A stretch of 61,401 bases of DNA. Origin: Myxococcales bacterium (GTDB taxonomy: Bacteria; Myxococcota_A; Polyangia; Palsa-1104; JAEUJZ01). A program made the translations under genes and the position numbers. The DNA lies in NCBI GenBank assembly GCA_016794365.1, contig JAEUKB010000055.1, positions 1 to 61,401 on the forward strand, written 5' to 3'. Below, in pieces: positions 52,881 to 60,936 of the stretch. The notes under the pieces were generated by a model that searched no databases, had not been told where the DNA came from, and saw nothing but the letters and a program-made list of their open reading frames with translations. How positions within the stretch are numbered: position 1 is the first letter of the stretch; every line of letters starts with the position of its first letter.

Positions 52881-53004
52881 GAACACCTCACAAAACCTAT
52901 TGCGGACCCTGGCTGCTGCATCGTCGGTCCTCACGTACTGTGCGTACGCTCCGGTCCTCCTCTTTGCTTCCAGGGTTCCTCATGACGGTTTTGTTAGGTG
53001 TTCT
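52880..53004. repeat. Nested palindrome after the MFS gene
   Basis: The outer arms AGAACACCTCACAAAACC (52880-52897) and GGTTTTGTTAGGTGTTCT (52987-53004) match in 17 of 18 positions. Inside are ACCCTGG (52906-52912)/CCAGGGT (52970-52976), and at the centre CGTAC (52934-52938)/GTACG (52944-52948). The spacers on the two sides are nearly equal (8/10 and 21/21 bases). It could be an unusual terminator, a structured RNA or a small mobile element. The stop codon of the MFS gene is at its left edge. Confidence 0.75.
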
Positions 53005-53131
53005 AAGAACGCCACCGCACCGGCCCTACCGCCCCCCCAAAACCACAGCCGCTACATTCCACAGTTTTCGCAGTTTTCCGTCGTAAGCGGTTGACTCTGG
53101 GCCAAAAAGTGAAAGAAAATTGGGTGGGCCT

Positions 53132-54661
53132 ATGCCGCAATTTCCTTTCCGCGCAGGAACCTATGTGCTCTTTGCTGAAATCGGTGCAGGCACGCTGGGA
53201 ACGGTCTACATCGGCTGTGAGCTGACCGAAGGCCAGACCGGCTGGCAGCCCCTGGCAGTGCGCATCCTCGATGGCAGCATCTCGCAGCGTCCTGACGCTG
53301 TTCGCCTGTTTTTGGACGAGCAGCGCAGCGCGGCCCTGCTTCAGCACCACAACATTGCCTGGCTGCACGATGCAGGCGTCCTACCCGACGGCAGCCCGTT
53401 TATGGCCAGCGAGTTCGTGTTCGGCGTTCCCCTGCGCGAGCTGCTGCGCGTGCCCCAGGTCGGCATGCTGTCGCTTCAGCAGGCGGTCTACGTCGTGCGC
53501 GAAGCCTGCGATGCCCTCCAGTACGCCCACGAGCGCTACGACATGACCGGCCAGACCATCGAGGTCGTGCATGGCCAGTTTTCCGCCGACACCTTGCTGG
53601 TCGATATGGAAGGCAAGGTCAAGGTCGTGGACTTCGGCTGCCTTGGCACGCGCAACGCCACCGTCACCAACGTCGCCGTCCCCGCCAAGCTTCAGCGTCG
53701 CATGTCGTACATGGCCCCCGAGCTGCGCGCGCAGGTCGAAGCCGGGCTGCTCCCCAACATCGATCGCACCGCCGACATCTACAGCCTGGGCGCCCTGCTC
53801 TGGGAGCTTCTGTCCGGCGAGACCCTGCCCGTGCCCGAGAGCGACGATCCGCCGCCGATTCCCGGCACCAAGCGCTCGATTCCGATGCAGCTCACCAAGG
53901 TCGTGCTCAAGGCGATGTCGCCGCGCCGCGAAGAGCGCTATCCCACCGCGCTCGCGCTGCGGCGGGCCCTGGAAAGCGAAGCCGCCGCGCTGCTGCAAGG
54001 GGCCAACCCCGCGCCCTCGCTCGGTCAGATCGTGACCACCTCGCTCGGGCATCGCATCGAAGGCTGGCAGAGCCACGTCCTACGCTGGCAGCAGGTCGAT
54101 CTGCTGCAAGTCCCCGAGCTGCAAGAGCCGCTCACGTCCGCCCCCGCCGCCGGGCCCTGGCGCAGCGGCAACAGCAACGTCGGCACCACCAACGCCTATA
54201 CCAGCCAGCGCGTCCCCACCGGCGTCAGCCAGCGGCTCAACCTTCAGTCGGGCGGTCAGCTTGTCGGCGGCAACACCAGCATCCGCGTGGACCTGTCGCA
54301 GCGCACCCAGGTGGCGCAGGGCTCAGACGACGGATCGCTGCTGCGTCGGCCCTTGTTTCTCGGCCTGTTGCTGGTCGGCATCTTGACCATCGTCGTTGCA
54401 GCCGTGGTGCGGCTCAGTCGCTCCGGCAGCGAGCAGTGGTCGGTCTACATCGACTCCGACCCGCGCGGTGCCGAGATCCGCGTGAACGGCCAGCCGCAAG
54501 GCAACACCCCCAAGCGCATCGTCAAGAGCGGCCAGCCCGAGCCTCTCAACATCGAGATCGTCAAAGACGGCTACGAAGCATCCCGCGCCCTGGTCGTCCC
54601 CCAGCCCGGCCAGAGCCCGCGCATCGAAGTGAAGCTACGCGAGCTACCCGCCGCCCCGTAA
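53132..54661 (+). CDS. Membrane pseudokinase with C-terminal PEGA-like domain
   Basis: A 509-residue protein with a Hanks-kinase fold (about residues 8-290). The glycine loop (GAGTLG, about 18-23) and DFG (about 168) remain, but the beta-3 Lys is Arg (LAVRILD), and the catalytic loop reads HGQFSADT instead of HRDLKPEN, so the catalytic Asp, Lys and Asn are all missing. It should not phosphorylate. One transmembrane helix lies at about 408-430 and a PEGA-like domain (VYIDSDPRGAEIRVNG) at about 440-505 outside. ATG 53132 is preceded by GGTGGG. It faces the giant membrane-protein gene. Confidence 0.85.
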   Translation: MPQFPFRAGTYVLFAEIGAGTLGTVYIGCELTEGQTGWQPLAVRILDGSISQRPDAVRLFLDEQRSAALLQHHNIAWLHDAGVLPDGSPFMASEFVFGVPLRELLRVPQVGMLSLQQAVYVVREACDALQYAHERYDMTGQTIEVVHGQFSADTLLVDMEGKVKVVDFGCLGTRNATVTNVAVPAKLQRRMSYMAPELRAQVEAGLLPNIDRTADIYSLGALLWELLSGETLPVPESDDPPPIPGTKRSIPMQLTKVVLKAMSPRREERYPTALALRRALESEAAALLQGANPAPSLGQIVTTSLGHRIEGWQSHVLRWQQVDLLQVPELQEPLTSAPAAGPWRSGNSNVGTTNAYTSQRVPTGVSQRLNLQSGGQLVGGNTSIRVDLSQRTQVAQGSDDGSLLRRPLFLGLLLVGILTIVVAAVVRLSRSGSEQWSVYIDSDPRGAEIRVNGQPQGNTPKRIVKSGQPEPLNIEIVKDGYEASRALVVPQPGQSPRIEVKLRELPAAP

Positions 54662-54699
54662 GCCCGCCTTTTGTAATCGAACACACCAAATTACGGCTC

Positions 54700-54951
54700 G
54701 TGCGGACCCGCTGTCATGCCGTGCGGACCCGCTGTCACGCCGTGCGGACCCGCTGTCACGCCGTGCGGACCCGCTGTCACGCCGTGACGACCCGCTGTCA
54801 TGGCATGCGGACCGTTCGTCATGGCGTGCAAACCCTTCGTCATGGCGTGCGGACCCTTCGTCACGCCGTGCAAACAGGTCGTCACGCCGTGCAAACCCTT
54901 CGTCATGCCGTGCAAACAGGTCGTCACGCCGTGCAAACAGGCCGTCACGGC
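54700..54951. repeat. Minisatellite: 12 tandem 21-bp units
   Basis: Twelve contiguous 21-base units (54700-54720, 54721-54741 and so on to 54931-54951), each beginning GTGCGGACCC or the variant GTGCAAACCC/GTGCAAACAGG and ending GTCA(T/C)G(C/G)C. Units 2-4 are identical. Because 21 is a multiple of three, open frames run through on both strands, but I see no ribosome site or independent gene. It fills the 302-base gap between the pseudokinase (ends 54661) and the giant membrane gene (ends 54964). Confidence 0.85.
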
Positions 54952-54963
54952 GTCGGGCGGCGG

Positions 54964-57900
54964 TTACTTGCGGTGCGGATCGGGGGGCGCGACCTTCTGC
55001 GGCAGGGTCTGATCTTGCTCCATCGGCTGGAGCGGCTCCGGCACGGCCACAGGCGGTACGGCAGGCACGGCACCGGGCGCAGCGGTGGCAGCGGTGGCAG
55101 CGGCAGCAGCGGTGGCAGCGGCAGCAGCATCGGTGGCAGCGGCAGCAGCATCGGCAGCATCGGCAGCGTCAGCCTGGGGGGCCGGGGACTCGCTGCTCTT
55201 TGACTTGCGGCGGAACAGCGGCGGCATCGGTCGCCACAGTCCCCACTCACTGAAGGCGCGATAGGCCCACGGCAGGTAGCCGACCAGGTTCACCGCGAGC
55301 AGCAGCGACCACAGCAGCATAAACAGCTTGTACGCGAGCACCGGCAGCGACCACACCGCCGCCTGCGGCATCAAGCGATCGGCGCGATCGGCGTACCAGC
55401 GCAAAAGCGCATCCTGACCGCCGTGGCTGCCGTTGCCGACGATCGCCATCTCGGGGCTGACGGTCAGGCCGACGCGGATCGCTTCGAGCAGCCCCAGCAC
55501 CATCATCAGCGTCCAGATCACCAGCACGATCTGGCGCAGGTTAAACAGCGCGAAGTGACGCAGCTCCGGGCCGCTCTGGCGATAGCCGAGCGCCAAGAAC
55601 CAGCCGAGCACCGTCGCGCCAGTAAACAGCGGCACCTGAAGCAGCCCCAGCCCGATGAGCAGCCAGTGCTGCGCCCGCAGCGGCGTAAACGGCACCCGCC
55701 CGAGCAGCAGCGACAACAGGATCAGGATCACCAGCTCCCCCCAGAACAGCACCGCCGGTCCCAGCCGAGGCCCCGTACACAACAGCACCCAGCGACCATC
55801 GCCCAGGTGCAGGTTGATTTCGGCGTTCACCATCGCCGCGCCCAGATCGATGTCCGGCGACAGAAAGCGCAGCGCTTGGCCTCCCGGCTGGCTCCACGCG
55901 ATGTCGAGCTGCTGACTGCCCGGCACCAGCTGCAAGGTCAGCTCGCGGCCCTGCTGCTGCACCGGACGCTGGCTGCCGTCTGCCGACAGGGCTTCCACGG
56001 TCGCGCCTTCGGGCAGCTTGATGACGTGCTGGCCGCCGCGACTGGTGCGAATCCGCAGCTTCAGCTTGGCATCGGTGGCGCGCAGCCCAGGGCGCAGCTC
56101 CAGCCGCGCCAGATCGATCGTCAGCGTCGCCCCCGACTTGGCAGCGGGCCGCGACACTGAAATGCCGACCTTTTCGCCCGGCCACGGTCGCCACACCGGC
56201 TCGCGCGCAGTCTCGGCACGCTCGGGATGCAGCGGCGCAATCCCCGACAGCTCGGCGTGAAACATCGGGCTGACGAGCAGCGTCCACTGCTCGACCAGCT
56301 CCCCGAGCGAGGTGGCTTGCAGCTCCAGGTTGTCAGTCTCTTGCAGGCTGGATCGCCAGACAAAGCTCGTCTCGCTCGGGCCCATGTTGACCAGCACCTT
56401 GCGGTTTTGGACCCGCACCTCGGGGCTGGTCACTTGCTCACCGGGCAGAAGCGGCACCTCTAGCACCACCGCGCTGCCCACCGGGGTCAGCCGCGACACC
56501 TGCGTCTCGACTTCCCACTGCATGCCGATCTGAATCGAGCGCGCGACCCGCACCAGCGGCGGCAGCGTCCCTTGCTGAAGCTGCGTCGGCGTCTCGCTGT
56601 CTTTGCCGTCCTTTTCAATGCGCGAGAGCTGGAGGTTTTCGTCGGCAATGCCGTCTTCGTGCAGCCCGGCCAGCTCCCAGCCTTCGACGCGCGCTTCCAC
56701 CCGCCGTGGCAGAAGCGGTAGCTCTAGCTGCACGGTCGGTCGCGCGGGCAGCCGTCCTTCCAAGATCACCTGATGATTGCCCGCCGGGACCACCAGATAC
56801 AGGTGGCCGCCTTCTCGCTGCGCCAGCGCGGTCGCGGGCACGCCATCGAGCAGCACCTGCTCGGGGAGCCACTGACTGGCACTGCCCGGCAGCGGGATCG
56901 CGGTCTGCGCCGCTGCACTGACTTCCATGCGCAGACGAAGCAGCTTGCCTTGCGCTTCCAGAAACAGCCGCGAGCTGGCCGCGCAGTGCGGCATACAGTC
57001 GGGCTCTTTGAGCAGGCGCTCTTTGAGCGTGGACAGCAGCTCGTCGCTGGGTAGCTCGGCCCGCGCGCTCTGGGGTCCCAGCACGCACGCGAAGAGCAGC
57101 AGCACTGCCGCCACCTGGGTCCGGCCCGGACCGCGCAGCCCACGCCACAGCGCATCGGGCGACAGGCCCACACCGCACAGCCGCACGCCGAGCAGCCCGA
57201 TCAGCGACACTTGCAGCAGCGACAGGATCAGGTTCAGCCAGGGCGGAATCAGCCACAGCCGCAGCATCTGAGCGCGCTCGACCCGTCCACTAAACGACAG
57301 CGAGTGACTGTTCCACGACCAGCGCGGCAGGCCCGGTCCGGTCTGCACCACCGCCTTGGGATCGATCTCGAAGTTGACGTTGCGGTTGCGGTAGGCGCTC
57401 TTTTTGCCGGGCATCAGCTTGGCGCTGCCGTAGGACAAGCTGCTCTGGCGCTGCTGACGCAGATCTTCAATCTGCATCTGTTCGGGGGCCGCTTGCTCTC
57501 GCTTGGCATAGCGCACGATGCCTTCCTTGCTTTCCTTGGGCTTTTCCTTGCGATCTTCCTGATCGATGGCGATGCCATCGGAATCGACCCCGCCGCCGCC
57601 CGTCCCAGGGCCCACCAGCCCGCCCATCGCGTCCTGCTTGGCCTGGCCCAGGCCCGACTGCTGCGCAAAGACACTGCTCGGCGCCTGCGCCTGCACCTGC
57701 ATGGCGTCGGGCTTTTCTTCCTCGGGCGCATCAAAGACCAGCTCTTGGGCGGCGCGGCGCTCGACCGCTGGATACAGCCCGTGCCGAAGCTGCGTGGTGG
57801 CAAAGCCAATCAGGGCCAGCACCATCGCAACCCGGGTCAGCCAGTGCCCGGCGCTGATCACGCTGCGCGCTTTGCCATCGGGCAGCACCCGCAAAAGCGC

Positions 57901-59604
57901 CTCGGTCATCAGCACCGCGAGCACCGCGACATGCGGCACTTCCGACACCGGACAGGCAAGCAAAAGCCCCACGATCGTCAAGGCCGCCCAGCGCCCGCCG
58001 AACAGCCGCCACACGCCCATCGCCGCAAGCAGCGTCAGAAACAGGCTCATCAAGCGATAGCGCCGCAGCCACGTCCCCGGAATGTCGTCAGCGCCGCTCG
58101 CGTGAAAGAGCTGCCAGCCGGGCGGCAGGTGCAGGCGGCTGCGGACCTCGCGAAAGTCGGCGTTCCAGCTCACCGCCGAGATCTCTGCGGCGTAGGGAAT
58201 GCGACTGTCCGCCGACAAAAGGAGCTGCCCTTGGCGCAGCTCGACCCCGGCGCGACCGCTCTGCTTGCCGATGGTGACGAGCTGATCTTTGCCCCCGACG
58301 GCGACGCGGCCCAGCTCGGTGCCGGACTGGACCTCGATGCGCCAGGCGCGATGCAGCGTCCCGCTGACCCGATCGGACGTGGTAAAGCCGTTGCCGTCGA
58401 AGTCGAGGAAGATCTCGCGGCTAAGGTGCAGCTCATCAGCGAGCGGCTGGCTGTCCCCGAGTCGCTGCGTCACCAGCCGCACCGCATCGCCGGGATGCAC
58501 CGCGTAGCACGGCAGCTTGCGCCAGTCGGCGGGCACGGTGGTCTGCTGCGGATCGATCGACTCGACGCCTTCCACGGTCACGATGCGAATCGCGGGGGCG
58601 GCTTCAAACACCCAGGCTTCGTCAGCGGGCCAGCGCGCGGGCGGCTGCGGACGGCGAATCTCGGCCACCGGCCCCGGATGTCGCGCAGTGACGGTCAGGA
58701 CATGGGTACCGGGTCGCACCTGAATCCGCAGCGTGCCCGTCGATTCCAAGCGCGCGGGCAGCTCACTGTCGATGCGCATCGGCACAAACTTGTCGGGCAG
58801 CACGCGCTCAAAGAGCACCTCGCGACGCTTGCCCGACACCCGCAGCTCGATCCGGGTGCGAAGCTGGATCGGGACACCATCTTCCAGCCTGCGGCTCACC
58901 GAGACATCGAGCGCTTCGTCTTCCTGCTCGCTGTCTTCCCCTTCTTCCTTTTGGAGAAAGACCCGGCCATCGTCATCGCGGTTGGGATGCAGGATCTGCT
59001 GGCCGCCGACAAACAGCGTCAAGATGCCGACATCGCGCGGGGCATCGAGCGACTCGGGTAGCTCGTCCCACTGAAAGGTGCCGGTGATGGTGTGCGTGCC
59101 AGCGGCCACCTGGACTTCGGGCTGGGCGTCTTCGCCACTTGCGCCTTCCTTGGCCAGCACGACCGCAGGCTGACCATCGACACGCACGTCTTGCGGCCAG
59201 TGCTTCCCGCTGCCGGGCAGCGCCACCGACATCCGACGAAACGCGCGGATCACGGACACAAAGCCACCGCCTTTGGCCCGCAGCTCTAGCCGCAGCCGCG
59301 CGGGCCACGCACAGACCTTTTCATCGCTGTCGTCTTCTCCGAGCGGCCGGGGACACAGCGCTTCTTCTTGATCGTGCAGAACCCACGGAATCCAGGGCCG
59401 CAGCACATCAGGCACAGCGGGCGCTTGCCGACCGGCCCACAGCGCAGCGGGCAGGCTGCTCTGGGCGTCAGGGGTCGGGGCGATCCCAGCCGGAGCCGGT
59501 CGCACAGGACCGCCCACCCGCGCACTCGCGCGCGGCACGCCCCCCGAAGTCAAAGGCAGTTGCAAGACCAGCGAAAGCACGACAATCCAGATCGCTCGGC
59601 GCAT
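54964..59604 (-). CDS. Giant membrane protein with internally duplicated ectodomains
   Basis: A 1546-residue protein. Signal peptide at the start, then a beta-rich ectodomain (about 30-505), membrane helices (about 515-605), a soluble acidic/glycine segment, more helices (about 780-850), a second ectodomain (about 850-1270) and four or five helices (about 1283-1450), ending in an Ala/Asp-rich cytoplasmic tail. The two ectodomains share a motif: ALPGSGKHWPQDVRVDG (about 125) and PLPGSASQWLPEQVLLDG (about 903), followed by AAGTHTITG and PAGNHQVILEG, so the gene arose by duplication. No family recognised. GAGGAAA supports ATG 59604. Confidence 0.8.
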   Translation of the reverse strand: MRRAIWIVVLSLVLQLPLTSGGVPRASARVGGPVRPAPAGIAPTPDAQSSLPAALWAGRQAPAVPDVLRPWIPWVLHDQEEALCPRPLGEDDSDEKVCAWPARLRLELRAKGGGFVSVIRAFRRMSVALPGSGKHWPQDVRVDGQPAVVLAKEGASGEDAQPEVQVAAGTHTITGTFQWDELPESLDAPRDVGILTLFVGGQQILHPNRDDDGRVFLQKEEGEDSEQEDEALDVSVSRRLEDGVPIQLRTRIELRVSGKRREVLFERVLPDKFVPMRIDSELPARLESTGTLRIQVRPGTHVLTVTARHPGPVAEIRRPQPPARWPADEAWVFEAAPAIRIVTVEGVESIDPQQTTVPADWRKLPCYAVHPGDAVRLVTQRLGDSQPLADELHLSREIFLDFDGNGFTTSDRVSGTLHRAWRIEVQSGTELGRVAVGGKDQLVTIGKQSGRAGVELRQGQLLLSADSRIPYAAEISAVSWNADFREVRSRLHLPPGWQLFHASGADDIPGTWLRRYRLMSLFLTLLAAMGVWRLFGGRWAALTIVGLLLACPVSEVPHVAVLAVLMTEALLRVLPDGKARSVISAGHWLTRVAMVLALIGFATTQLRHGLYPAVERRAAQELVFDAPEEEKPDAMQVQAQAPSSVFAQQSGLGQAKQDAMGGLVGPGTGGGGVDSDGIAIDQEDRKEKPKESKEGIVRYAKREQAAPEQMQIEDLRQQRQSSLSYGSAKLMPGKKSAYRNRNVNFEIDPKAVVQTGPGLPRWSWNSHSLSFSGRVERAQMLRLWLIPPWLNLILSLLQVSLIGLLGVRLCGVGLSPDALWRGLRGPGRTQVAAVLLLFACVLGPQSARAELPSDELLSTLKERLLKEPDCMPHCAASSRLFLEAQGKLLRLRMEVSAAAQTAIPLPGSASQWLPEQVLLDGVPATALAQREGGHLYLVVPAGNHQVILEGRLPARPTVQLELPLLPRRVEARVEGWELAGLHEDGIADENLQLSRIEKDGKDSETPTQLQQGTLPPLVRVARSIQIGMQWEVETQVSRLTPVGSAVVLEVPLLPGEQVTSPEVRVQNRKVLVNMGPSETSFVWRSSLQETDNLELQATSLGELVEQWTLLVSPMFHAELSGIAPLHPERAETAREPVWRPWPGEKVGISVSRPAAKSGATLTIDLARLELRPGLRATDAKLKLRIRTSRGGQHVIKLPEGATVEALSADGSQRPVQQQGRELTLQLVPGSQQLDIAWSQPGGQALRFLSPDIDLGAAMVNAEINLHLGDGRWVLLCTGPRLGPAVLFWGELVILILLSLLLGRVPFTPLRAQHWLLIGLGLLQVPLFTGATVLGWFLALGYRQSGPELRHFALFNLRQIVLVIWTLMMVLGLLEAIRVGLTVSPEMAIVGNGSHGGQDALLRWYADRADRLMPQAAVWSLPVLAYKLFMLLWSLLLAVNLVGYLPWAYRAFSEWGLWRPMPPLFRRKSKSSESPAPQADAADAADAAAAATDAAAAATAAAAATAATAAPGAVPAVPPVAVPEPLQPMEQDQTLPQKVAPPDPHRK

Positions 59605-59934
59605 GTTTTCCTCGAAAGGCAAGCGTGACGCCGTGCCGCAAGCGCCCCCTCCCGTGCAGTGAAGTCGAGCAAAGTCGGGTGGAGTGGAGCCGAGCGGAGC
59701 CAGCACGCCGCACGCAAATCAGCCCATCATATCGCGGAATCGCGCTGCACAAACAGTGGTCCATCCAGCAGATCGGCCCCGGTTGTAACGATGGCTCGCG
59801 CGCCAAAGTCGCGGTATGATGAAGGGCTAACTCAAACAGCGCGACGAAGGGTAGTCGTCCACCTGACTCGATTGACTTGGGAACTTCGGCTACACCCCTC
59901 GCGTCCATTCGTTTGACGCAAGGACAGCATCACG
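59605..59934. other. Divergent intergenic region, giant membrane gene / kinase stump
   Basis: About 330 bases between divergent starts. It should contain two promoters. TTGACT at 59872-59877 and TATGAT at 59815-59820 are promoter-like but poorly spaced. No dyad or gene seen. Confidence 0.35.
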
Positions 59935-60414
59935 ATGCCCGCTCCGCAGAGCCTGGCCACAACGTCGGATCAACTGATTGGCCGCAAGATCGGCCACTAC
60001 ACCATCCGGAAGCGCATCGGCCAAGGTGGTATGGGCGTCGTCTTCGAGGCAGTCCACGACCGAATCCAGCAGCGCGTGGCCATCAAAGTCCTGCACAAGG
60101 AGATGTCATCGGATGACAAGGTGGTGCAGCGCTTCTTTAATGAAGCCCAAGCCATCAGCTTGGCGCAGCACTCCAGCATCGTAAAGATCATGGACTACGG
60201 GCAGCTCGACGACGGAACTGCCTACATCATGATGGAATACCTGGAAGGAGAGCCGCTGCTCACCCGTCTGGAGCGCGCGCAGGACGAAGGAAAAGGGCTC
60301 GGCCTGCACATGGTGGTCGAGCTATCCCGCCAAGTCGCCGCCGCACTCGGCGTCATCCACGGCAAGAACATTGTTCACCGCGAACTGATACAGCTTGCCA
60401 ACTCCTCGCAATGA
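59935..60414 (+). pseudogene. Truncated Ser/Thr protein kinase
   Basis: A 159-residue frame matching a Hanks-type kinase up to the catalytic loop: GQGGMG near residue 29, VAIKVLHKEM, FFNEAQAISL (the same FFNE position at which the stump at 246 ends), MMEYLEGE, and IVHR near 147. It then departs after HR into ELIQLANSSQ and stops, so Asp of HRD, the activation segment and the whole C-lobe are absent. It cannot be an active kinase. The breakpoint next to a toxin/immunity region suggests loss by recombination; a sequencing or assembly junction is an alternative. Confidence 0.75.
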
Positions 60415-60440
60415 CTGCTGTTTTTGGTGGCGAGGAATCG

Positions 60441-60476
60441 GTCGGGAATTCTGTCGGGAATTCTGTCGGGAACGAG
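60441..60476. repeat. Three tandem 12-bp repeats
   Basis: GTCGGGAATTCT occurs at 60441-60452 and 60453-60464, then a variant GTCGGGAACGAG to 60476. It lies between the kinase stump and the immunity gene and resembles the other GGAAT-containing repeat arrays in the window. Confidence 0.5.
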
Positions 60477-60543
60477 TCCACGTCAGTGCCTAGAGCGACC
60501 AGCTCCGTTTGGCTTTCGCCGCGTTTCGCTCTGCCTGGCTCTC

Positions 60544-60930
60544 TCAGACGGAGAAGCTCTTGCTGCTGTCTGCGGGCGAACCCTCGCTACCGTCCGTCGC
60601 ATCACCCCCAATGCGCTCTAGCTTGAGCTGCAAGCCCTCGGGCACGAGCAGCGCCTCCACCTTCATCAGAAACTGCACGGCCTCATCGGGCGGAACGTCG
60701 ATGGTCTGAATCAGGATGACTTTTTTCGCACCTGCTGATTCTGGGTAGTCTGCCGACATCGCTCCATCGAGTGCATAGCTCGAATAGGTGTTGAGCTTCT
60801 CTTGCAGTGCGTAGAGCGCCCCGTGCTGTTCCCACTCGCCTGACTCGACAACAAGTGCCAGTTCCCATGTCCCGTCATCACACGAAATCACCAGATCGAT
60901 GGCGCTGATTTTGCGAAGCACGTCATGCAC
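60544..60930 (-). CDS. DUF6572-like protein, probable immunity protein
   Basis: A 128-residue soluble acidic protein with GTG start at 60930. The pattern ISAIDLVISCDDGTWELALV, then ALQEKLNTY, ending in VPPDEAVQFLMKVEALLVPE, matches my recollection of DUF6572, a family found beside toxins. It lies 6 bases after the stop of the toxin-like gene, the standard order for a polymorphic toxin and its immunity protein. The family call and the immunity role are inferred and need a profile search. The C-terminus is Ser/Asp-rich. Confidence 0.65.
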   Translation of the reverse strand: MHDVLRKISAIDLVISCDDGTWELALVVESGEWEQHGALYALQEKLNTYSSYALDGAMSADYPESAGAKKVILIQTIDVPPDEAVQFLMKVEALLVPEGLQLKLERIGGDATDGSEGSPADSSKSFSV

Positions 60931-60936
60931 TTTAGC

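Noticed and set aside
51744..52934. Leftward 396-codon open frame opposite the MFS gene
   Set aside because: Low-complexity His/Arg/Gln composition of a shadow frame; the MFS helices on the other strand are convincing.
54691..54948. Leftward 85-codon heptapeptide-repeat frame through the minisatellite
   Set aside because: Frames stay open in both directions simply because the unit is 21 bases; no ribosome site or start context supports translation.
54700..54951. Possible CRISPR array
   Set aside because: The units are contiguous with no unique spacers of regular length, and no cas genes are present; it is a minisatellite. The same applies to the 43094 and 28670 arrays.
57211..59061. Rightward 616-codon open frame opposite the giant membrane gene
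   Set aside because: Antisense to a protein with a signal peptide, membrane helices and internal duplication; the reading is low-complexity.
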